A DNA stretch of 64,000 nucleotides from Cyanoderma ruficeps (lineage: Eukaryota; Chordata; Aves; Passeriformes; Timaliidae), in NCBI GenBank assembly GCA_008694505.1, contig VZDJ01004378.1, positions 695,508 through 759,507 on the forward strand, written 5' to 3'. Below, piece after piece: positions 54,860 to 64,000 of the stretch. Position numbers and translations under genes: made by a program. Each line of letters opens with the position of its first letter. Positions within the stretch are counted from its first letter, which is position 1. A model generated the notes under the pieces. That model did not search any database, was not told the DNA's origin, and worked only from the letters and a program-made list of their open reading frames with translations.

Positions 54860-55360
54860 GTTCTCAGGACCTCATCTTTCACTGTTTGCAGGTGGCACTT
54901 TGTATTCAGTAGAGAGATTGCACAATTTCAGCAGCTGTTTTCTGTATTTCAAAAAATATATTGAAGAACTAAAGAGGGATCAAGGAAAGGTAATGAGAAT
55001 GACTGAGGATGTGAAAAAACCTCTTTTGAAAGATTAGGCCTTTTTCACTTTAGAGAGAAGATCAAGAAAGAGGATATAGTAAAATAATCGTCTAGGTACC
55101 ATAGATCAGATGACTGTGTTCTCTCTCATTTAACATGAGCTGAGAAACATCAAGGAGAATTAAAAGGTAACTTTCAAAACTGAAAAAATACCAAACCCAA
55201 CCTGTAATTACCTCTATATATAAAACTTGTAATTAGACCATGGAACTCACTGCCAAGTCACAAAGGCCAAGAATGTAACAAGATTAAAAAGAGTATTGTA
55301 TTTTTAGTGATAACAAGTATATTCAGAGTTATAATTGGAGGATAAAAATAGTAGAAGGGC
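54860..55360 (+). mobile_element. Ancient CR1 LINE fragment, sense
   Basis: The plus strand resembles sense ORF2 end sequence of old CR1 copies: GGTAATGAGAATGACTGAGG near 54988, a TTTAGAGAGAAGATCAAGAAAG stretch near 55051, GAGAATTAAAAGGTAACTTTC near 55156, and CATGGAACTCACTGCCAAG near 55239. The last corresponds to the W-N/D-SLP coding region. Highly diverged; edges approximate. Confidence 0.6.
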
Positions 55361-58300
55361 TATTAAGTATCAAATTTCAACCTGGAAAACAACTTTATGT
55401 CTTGTAGCATGAGCTGATATTGTCATCAGCAAATTAATGAATAAAGAATGTAAGTAAGGAGTAAGGAATATGGTCCACCCCTGCCTGCTCTGGAGTCTTT
55501 ATATAGAGTGAGCCAAAGTGGTAGAGTAGTTTGTGTACCAAGGCAATTCGTAATAAAGTCCTGTATTTGCTCCTGTACTTCTGTTTGTGCTAGTGGTGTT
55601 ATATTTGAGCTGCTGCAATGATGTGAAAAATTGATCTGGATTCAATGGTTGTTTAATGGGATAGTCAAAACGAATGTTTTTCATCCTATAATCTATGTAT
55701 TGATGGAAATAGTAAGACATCATAAACTGTTCAATGAATTTTGTTTTTGCCCACATGCATCAAATGAAATCAATGAGAGGAAAAAATAATAGCAGAAACC
55801 CCCAAGGTTTGCATCTATTTGTTATTTTCTAAAATTTCCAAGTTGCAAAATAGGTGAATACATAATCCTTCCATTAAAATTAAAGAAACACTGTAACAGA
55901 TGATCTCAAGATTTTGTGTAAAAGTTTAGAGGCACATTTATTGTATCATTGTTGCATCATCGCTGTATAGGATGAAGCAAAAAACCCCATTGTTTTTATG
56001 ACTGTGTTTGAGTTTTATGGAAATGTTAGAGTACAGATGAAACTGGATTGTGTTCTACCTTTCTTTGAAGTGTGAAGATATAAAAGCCTTATCTGAGTTG
56101 TGACCACCATAGTTATAAGATTTAGATCATTCCATTGTATCTGTGACCTGATCCAAAAGGCTGCACTCCCAGTAAAATAATTCAGCCATTTGTTAATAAT
56201 AAATTCATTAAAACAAACAGTGTCAATATGAACGTGTCTTTCTGTATTTGAGAACAGATAAAGTTTAATTGTTTTTCAATAATTATATTGATAATAAGTA
56301 ATAAAATTGCTGAAGATTTTCAAAAAGAGACAATATACAGAGCTGTCAGCTCTGTACTTGATCTTTCTTGAATCTTGACATTAAATATAAATTCAAACAT
56401 AATGCCAGGATTGTAAACCAAAATATTATGTTTATGTACTTCTATGCTACTAATTTCTACTCAATATATAGATACATTTCTAATTTTAAAAGCAAGAGGA
56501 GTAATTTAAAGGACCCTTTAAAGACACTCGGTGGGCGAGTGAAATGAAGAGCTGTTATAATAATATGGTGGTTGTAATAAGAACATAATGGAATAAGTTC
56601 ACATTTCAAATGCAATAGTTGGATGCACTTTGGCACAACAGTTTGTCAACCAGTTTTATGCCTACATAAGTTCCTAATTAAGGCTTGATGAGCCAAAATT
56701 CAGTGGTATGAAGCGTTCAGACCTTTCCTACTATCATCTTAGCATCACTACCTGTGTGCTTCCACTTCCACTTTCTCTACTTCAGCTTCTCAATCACTCT
56801 GTAATGAGAAAAATACTATGGAGTTACTGCAATTACAGAAATGAGATCTGCCCTTTGAACCATATACAGGAGGGAACCACCAGATTACTTGTATGGGTGT
56901 GCCCCAGCTCTCTGATTGACAACCTACTGGTGTTCCTGGTCTTTGCTAATCTAAAAGGATGTAATTATTAACCAGCAAAAGCTCCACTCCTGCATGTGCA
57001 TTCCATGTGTAGTCCTCTGCAGAACTGCCACCAATTACTGCTACTGTTGTTAGTACTAGACACAAAACAGCATCATTAGCAAGCTGAGGATTCTTGATAC
57101 TGTGCTAGTGTGTGTAATTGAAAACAGAATTTCACATGGAGGAGAAGGTTATGTATTGAGTAAATTTTTCTCGAAGTGCAATTACTCTTGCCAGAACAGG
57201 CTGCCTTTTCTATTTTTTGAAGTTAGATTAAGTCTATGAGAACACTTCCATTTAGCATATACAAAAAGTTGGTATCTGATTTGTTAATGTACTATTAAAA
57301 TAATAATAACAAAAAAAAGGGAAGGAATGAGTATCCTTAAATGATCTTTGATCAAGGCTCAGCTGAATACACTTCAGTATTTGTATTATAATCTAAAACA
57401 TAGTGATTGCCCTTGCTAAGTGTTTTATTCATAGATAACTAAAGTATGTACCATAAACCACATGACTGTATGATCAAAGGACACATTACTAAGTGTGTCT
57501 TATCTGTAGAAGTGTACTAACTTTATGATCATATTTCATTTTCTGTCATCTTTCCATGGACTTCATAGTCTATGTTAATCAATGTCTTATAATTTTTAAA
57601 TTGTTTTCTAAATGAGAAAATCTAGCAACAAATATGCTACCATGCTATTACACTTTCTGAAAGGATGATTTCACTCATATTTCAAGCTGGTAAATCTCTT
57701 AGGCCTATCTATAATGTGTCCTCACAAAAACAAGAAAAGATAAAACAATTTGGCAGCAAAAGCTGAGACACAGAAGACAATAAGTCCACCCGGGTTGAAT
57801 AAGAACATGTATTACTTGAATTTTTTGGCAGTCACTTTTGACCAACTCTCGGTACTGCTGTGGACATTCATCAAAAAAGTGTATGTCTAAGGAGGCACCT
57901 AATAGACTTTGGCAGCGAGCAACAACAAACATCCTCTTGTGAATGAAACTTTGTTTCATGATGAAAGTGCTAAAATACCCCAGTGGATGAAGCCTTATAA
58001 AAGAAAGAAAGATCTATTTCCTAGACTCTTGGCTTTAAGAAGAGGCACAGTTGTAGCTTCTGAGCAAGGTCTTCTACCAGGCTAATGGCACTCTGAGTGT
58101 AACACCTTCTGAAATGAAGGGTGTGTAGTCTTGAAGCGCAAGATTTTATGGACACCATTGTGGAGTACACTAATCATTTTTATTTCTCTTGTGTTTATTC
58201 AACAGTAAAGTGATTCTTGAGGTTAGGCAGTGTGGATTATTTTGGAGCCTTGAGTATTTAAATTTCAAATTAAATCACGATTGAGGCATTCTGACTGTGT

Positions 58301-58845
58301 CCTTCCTGATTAGGGTAATCTTGTGTGATGGAGGAGTAATGGACTCTAAATCCTGGTACTGGTTATTTCTGTATTTGTTCTATAAAAGTACACTTATGCT
58401 AAGATGTAAAATGCATATGTCATATAAGGTGAAAAGGAACAAAGTTATTTGCATTTAAGAGATACAGGAAAAAAGGGATATTGGAGGAGCTGGTAGCAGT
58501 GTTGAACATGCCACTAAGAATGTCCTTTAGTTGGACTGAAGTAGAAGCTACAGATAATTACTCGATTGATGGAGCTGAAAACTGTAAAAGACTGAACGAG
58601 TTGGCAGCAAGAAAGTCAGTAGAAAAGCCAAAGGTATATCCATCACTCCTTAGGCTAGGGAATGGTGACTAGACCTTTTTTTCTGGGTGACACTCAAGAA
58701 GGAAACTGATGACGAGCATCACCCTCTGTCTTCCAAAATAGCAGGAGCAGCTAACAGTATTCTGCTTCTGAAGGCTTTGGTCGCGATAGTAAGTCAGACA
58801 ATATTTAGTAGTCCAGAATATGTATTTAAAATATATGTGAGAAAC
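55361..58845. other. Intergenic sequence, no gene seen
   Basis: AT-rich DNA without recognised exon, RNA gene or repeat family. The open frame 55499-55756 on the minus strand shows no known domain. Confidence 0.5.
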
Positions 58846-59331
58846 TGCGGTGGTCATGGTGTCTCGGGACCCTTGTCCCGCTTTGCCTGGGCAGCCGTGA
58901 CACCGGCCGCAGTGCGAGGTACGGTCCAGTATCCGGGGATACCTTCCCCATCCTGTGGGGCCTTTGGCGCTGTGGCAGCGTGAGCGACAACGAGGATTGA
59001 AGGAAGGACTCTGATGAGTGATCACCAGCTGGGGTTTATTGTTGTCCACAAGGGACCACCTCACCACCAGAGGGTCTGCCCAGCAGAGCACAGATCATCT
59101 CTGTGCAGCACCTTAAATGCAGGGGAGGAGCAAGGGGAAGGGTACAGTGTGGGACCAACACTGGGATGGAAGGAGTGACTCTGTACATACAGGACAGACA
59201 GTAGAACAAATCAAGGAGGCAAGGAAGGGAACCACAGGGATCCTGCCCAATCACTTGATACTCTCCCTGGAACTTTCCAGACACAGGGAGAGGCCCCAAA
59301 GTGACTGACAGGACCCGCGGGTTCCATAACA
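58846..59331 (-). mobile_element. Solo LTR, minus strand
   Basis: On the minus strand it begins TGTTATGGAACCCGCGGG (59331) and is much richer in GC than its flanks. A weak TATA-like CATTTAAGG lies near 59118, with AATAAA at 59040-59035, then a GC-rich R/U5-like region ending near 58846. No primer binding site follows. The overlapping open frames at 58669-59344 fall within it and are not genes. The family is not assigned, and the lower edge could be off by about 20 nt. Confidence 0.6.
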
Positions 59332-59834
59332 TAATGATTGACAAATGACAGTAACCGGGGAAAACTCAAGAAGGGGTTAACATGGGGGTACAAGGAACAA
59401 ACCATTACGACTTATATAAAACAGTATAAAAGCATGGAACAAATACATATATAGAATTGATAAAACTAAAAACATACCACTACAAGAAACCCTGTGCAGA
59501 CAGTTCTAATTAGGGTCAGAGACAAAGGTGTCTAACACTTTCTGTTAAGAACTGTGGCTGCTGTTACTATGTAGAGTTTGGGTTACCTCCTCACATGGAG
59601 AACCTCCGTGTCTTTCACTTGCTATTCTCGTTTCACTCAGAAGCTCTGATACGTTTAATTAGGTGCACTAGCAATGAACTACATAATTTTGGGTCAATTT
59701 TTTGGGATGAATGCAGTCATCTTGCTGTAACACTTCAGTGAGATATGTCATGCTTCCAGAGAGGCAACCAACAGGAATGGACACATTTTTATATTGCCCT
59801 CACATGAATTTAGACCATATAAATATGAACTGAA
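59332..59834. other. Unassigned sequence beside the LTR
   Basis: Nothing recognised. The first 200 bp have a composition similar to the LTR and might be retroviral or an older repeat. Confidence 0.35.
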
Positions 59835-60002
59835 AGAAGCTGCCCGGAGACGTGGTTGAGTCACCATTGCTGGAGGTTTTTAAAAGATATGTAGATTTGG
59901 CACTTAGGAAGATTGTTGAATGGTGGACTTGGCAGTGCTTGGCAGTTTACAGCTGGACTCAATGATCTTAAGGGTCTTTTCCAACCTAAATGATTCTATG
60001 AT
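59835..60002 (+). mobile_element. CR1 LINE 3' tail, sense
   Basis: A short, severely 5'-truncated copy. GAAGCTGCCCGGAGACGTGG near 59837 corresponds to the coding end of ORF2. It is followed by ACTCAATGATCTTAAGGGTC near 59956 and the tail CCTAAATGATTCTATGATAC ending near 60003. Confidence 0.9.
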
Positions 60003-63000
60003 ACCAGGAGCAGAAGTGGTGTTTGGTAAGATTAAATAATACACATTAGCAATTCTCCATTAAACTGATGTCCTGTTGCAGCTGTGCCATTAGTTTCCTT
60101 AGTTTTGCATCATAACAATTCTACTTGAAGTATTGGCAAAAAAAAATTCCAAAAGGCAAAACAAAAGGCAATCTGGAGTCTTCAAAATGTATTGAAATTC
60201 TCAAGGATCCAGATGACTCATAATTTTGGGGAGAAAGTAACTCAGGCCTGTTTATCTTTTTGCTGTGTTACTTAGCTGTGTTCCAGATACAAAACAGAAA
60301 CATACTGAACACCTCTGCCTTTCCCCACATCATTAACAATTTTGTCATCTTCCTTTTTTGATATAATTTTATTCATGTTACTCTGCAACAACATTCACAG
60401 GAACCAGGATTTTTTTTGCTCTCAATCAAATTTTATTAAAAATCAATTATTGTCCTTATTCTTATTGAATGCTGAATTTTTCTACCTATAGTTTTAATTT
60501 CCCCTGTTACCTGATTTTCTTAACATAGTGTTTTGCATTTTTTCATTCCAGTTTTAATGGCTGTTGCCATCTGTCTGTAGGGAAAGGGGTTTATCTGTAT
60601 AACTGATACTTAAAAAAAATAAAAATGTGAGAAACTTAATAATAATTTCCTACATTTTGAATATGTGTGAAATACATGGGTTGAAGGTAATGTCTCTGGA
60701 GGTGAATCTAAACATTCATAATTACAGATCTGTCCTGTCGCCAAAAAGAAGAGAATGCATCAATGCTGAGTTGCTTGTTTCACAATTTCTTTTCATACCA
60801 TTTCCTAGAAGATGAACTTTCCAGTGAAACAGAAGATTTAAATTCATGATATGAATGCTGAAGGCCGTATTTAGGTTGTGTAAAAACTATGTATCTGAGA
60901 ATACTTACAGACTTGAGGTACCAATTAAAATCTAATATTTATTACTTCCTTCAGTTTTGTGCCTTGCCCCTAAGACAGCCACTGCTGCTCTTGGGACAAA
61001 GGTGGCTGATGTGCTTGTTGGTCTGATTATTAACATAAAGCATCTTAAGGCTGAATGCTTTTAGCTGAGAACATCCCTAAGAAAAATAAGTCTTGCATTG
61101 CAAAAAAATGTAATCAAGTTATGGTTTATTTAAAATCTGTGCAAGTAAAAATCAGCAAATCATAGTGGTACCAGTTCTGCCTGACCATCTCTAATTCCTA
61201 AGAGAAGCTGTTACGTCTGCTGACATTTATTGGCATATTGTTATTGACACTTTTGTATTTGTTCCCACCTCACAAGGATTTCAGGTTCAGTTCTGATTTC
61301 TCAAATAATGTTTTTTCTCCACTGAATTAATAAGGATTTCCATTGCTATCAGAGAGATTTAAATAAGACAATTGCAGACACATATATACAGCTGTGGTTT
61401 TGCTGTCCCATTGCTTTTTTATCATTCTTATTTCATAGTTAAGTTTTCTGGAACAAAGGGCTTGTTTTTTACTCCTTTTTCCACCTCAGGTCAAAAAGCT
61501 AATAGGATAAAAATCTGTCAGTCTTGAGGGTCATATATCTGAAAAACAGATTTAACTGAATACAGTCAAATATCTTGTAATTAGTTTTATTTTCATGTCA
61601 TGTGTCAAATTATATTTTATTGCTCACTTTTGCTTTTGGTTGTTTTTTATTTGATTTGGGTTGGTTTTTTTTCCTTTTGTTGTTATTGTTGTTTTTTTTG
61701 GTATGTAGGTCCATGATTATCCTTATTGCTGAACTTTGCCCTTTGACAGGAAATAGCAATCAGTGTAAGCATTAAAGAACAAATGCAATTCATTGCTTGG
61801 TCTGGTTTCAGAGTTACACTGCAGATAACATTGTCATAATGCACATCACATCTGCTGGCATGATGTGCTTTAAGAGCATAATAAGGAATCATAGAATGCA
61901 TTGAATTGAATGGAAAAACCTTCCTCTTAGACTAATTGTCACTGTAACGAGTCTTTTCTTAATGCCATAATCATGTTAGCAACAATGAATGTCATACCAA
62001 GTCCAGGAGCAAACCAGCTTTCATAATGTATGAAGGAACAGAAATTTCTGATACACTAGTGTATTCAACTGTACCTGTAAATGTTCAGAAAAAGGCAAAA
62101 TGTTTGCTACTGCTTCCTTCATATAGAAGCAAGATGGCAAAAATCTGGTAGTCAAAATTCACTATGTATACCTTCAGTATGTCTTCCTACTCTCAACGAG
62201 ATGAGGAGTATATTGTGATAGACCAAGTGTCTACTACAGACTATATATACTACTTCAGTAAATTGCAAATGTAAATTTTTTAAATTGGCTTTAATTCCAA
62301 AGGTTCCTGGTTGGTGTGCTTGCTCTTATGCCAGTGGTGAAAAGCTGCTTCCACATCTTCATCAGCAAATAAGGTACCTCTCCTCTAACCTCTCTAGCTC
62401 AAGATATCTGAATGTGAAACTGTTCAATATTGCTTCCTCCTTGTTTTCTATTCTTCCCAAAGATGTGATTATGTGTTGTCAAGAACATAAAAGACTCTCT
62501 AAAATATTTTGTATGCAAGGTATTAGTGCTGTCCACCAAACATTTTTTGCCTTGTTAGAATAAATTGCTTTGGCAAATTGGCTATCTTAGTTGTTTTTCT
62601 TCTGGATGGAAGGAGAAGGACAAGAGAGAAAGAGTACATTAAAACCTTCCAGGGTAGTCCTGCTGCAGATCCCTGGAAGTGTGACTTGACCCAGTGATAC
62701 TATATTACAAAAAAGAGGATTTTCTGTCTTTTAGATACTATAGAGTTTTTTAAGAAATAAGGAATAGATAAAGACCAAAGAGCATTGATATGGTGTGGAG
62801 GCACAATAGTGCACAAACTTCTGGATGTTGGCTGGAGTAAGCTCTTCAAGGGCATAGCATAGCATCTTCAAGATGTCTAGATTGTGTGTGCATTTGTTTT
62901 GAAGTTCTTGTGCTCTGAGAAATCAAGAGAGAACACTCTTGAATGTAGATGGGCGGGCACTCAGAAAAGCTGGAATTTGATAGCATCACTATACAGTTAT

Positions 63001-64000
63001 GTAAAACATATGTTCATTTAAAGTAGGTGAACTGCTAGGATAATAGGATCCTTCTCATCCATCTTTCTCTTAGTGTTTCATCTATCTTCACAAGTAACAC
63101 CTTTTCTGGAACTGTAAATCTCTCCTTGAACACGGACCATCAGTTTTCCTGTAAGAATACCTATTTTTCTGATGAGCCTTAGTACGCCTGACTGGACTGT
63201 GATTGCGTGTTATTGTGGAAGGAGGTGCTCTTTTATCTTTCCTACCTGCTTCTACCCACACCATTCCCAGTGCTTTCTTGCATTGACATTACCATGCAGT
63301 AGAACCATGGCTGATTTATCCCTTTGTTGTTATAGAATGAGACTAGTAAAGAAATACCCAGACATGGTGCACTCAGACATACCTTGTCTAAATCAGTCAT
63401 CAAAGATGATCAGGAGCAGCAAGACAAAAACAACACTGCAAGAGTCAGCAATTAGTTTCACCTAGGCTGCTGCAGAGCCACGTTTTTGAGTTGTTTATTG
63501 GCAGCAATAGATTATTAGGGCCAAAGGTACCATGGTCCTTGGCTGTATAATTTTACTTTCACCTTTATGCTGGTGCTCAGGCTTGTCTAAAAGGTGCCCC
63601 ACAGGAGATTGTCTCAAGGCTTCAAATACTTACTGCAGTACAAAGTATTCCTTCTGGATTGTCAAATGTGGAAATTGAAGGAATATGGATGAATTTCCTG
63701 TGGAATTAGAAAGGTAGTGTAGCCCATCCTTTAGTTCTCTTCTTCTGTGGGAGAACAATATCAACACCCTGTTCAGATCCCATAAATTAGTAAGAGGAAA
63801 TCTGTTTGTCCAAATGTCAAATTCCAAAACACTGCAATATTCAGTTTCCAGATTTTGTAATTGTGCAGAAGCCTAAGTTCTCTACTATGTAGATAGAATC
63901 CAATAAGCAGAAAATGTCGGAAATAACAATTGAACATAAAACCCAATCTCCTCTTTTGCCTGTCACTTCACTAGAGGAACTGGGACAGACTATATCTGGT
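60003..64000. other. Intergenic sequence, no gene seen
   Basis: AT-rich DNA without recognised exon or RNA gene. A possible CR1 tail remnant (AATCATAGAATGCATTGAATTG near 61887) is too short to call firmly. Confidence 0.5.

Noticed and set aside
61885..61960. Possible CR1 tail (AATCATAGAATG...)
   Set aside because: The similarity covers only about 30-40 bases with no recognisable ORF2 sequence beyond it.

Overview
This window looks like nuclear DNA from a bird, probably a songbird. Three things point that way. There are many 5'-truncated CR1 LINE fragments with the typical 3' tails. There are several LTRs of the type common in passerine genomes. There is also one intact vertebrate gene with six exons and canonical splice sites. 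No bacterial-type operon, CRISPR array, tRNA or rRNA gene was found. The family assignments rest on recall of repeat and protein families, not on a database search.

The only protein-coding gene I can support is a complete PIM-family serine/threonine kinase on the minus strand. I call it PIM3 from its N- and C-terminal signatures. Its coding sequence runs from 48454 down to 45319 in six exons (969 nt, 322 residues), with all catalytic residues present. Exons 1-4 lie in a strong CpG island (about 47.0-50.5 kb). Exons 5-6 and a roughly 1.4 kb 3' UTR lie in AT-rich sequence. The promoter side carries two CCAAT boxes and an octamer within 66 bp. The 3' UTR carries AU-rich nonamers, a perfect stem-loop and a miR-33-type seed match within about 160 nt, as expected for an mRNA with a short half-life.

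The rest is intergenic. From 1 to about 30 kb, AT-rich DNA is interrupted by an ancient CR1 (1.94-3.18 kb), an LTR (8.1-8.5 kb), a CR1 (14.5-15.2 kb), an unclassified GC-rich segment (15.74-16.0 kb), a CR1 (19.0-19.4 kb), and LTRs at 20.0-20.6, 25.1-26.5, 27.1-27.7 and 29.45-29.85 kb. The 25.1 kb LTR is followed by a tRNA-His primer binding site. From 30 to 43.9 kb I see only simple repeats. Upstream of PIM3 lie a CR1 cluster (51.9-55.4 kb), a minus-strand LTR (58.8-59.3 kb) and a CR1 tail (59.8-60.0 kb).

No new multi-gene system is visible. The points most worth following are the regulatory architecture of PIM3, including a possible non-AUG N-terminal extension, and two unusual LTR-type elements.
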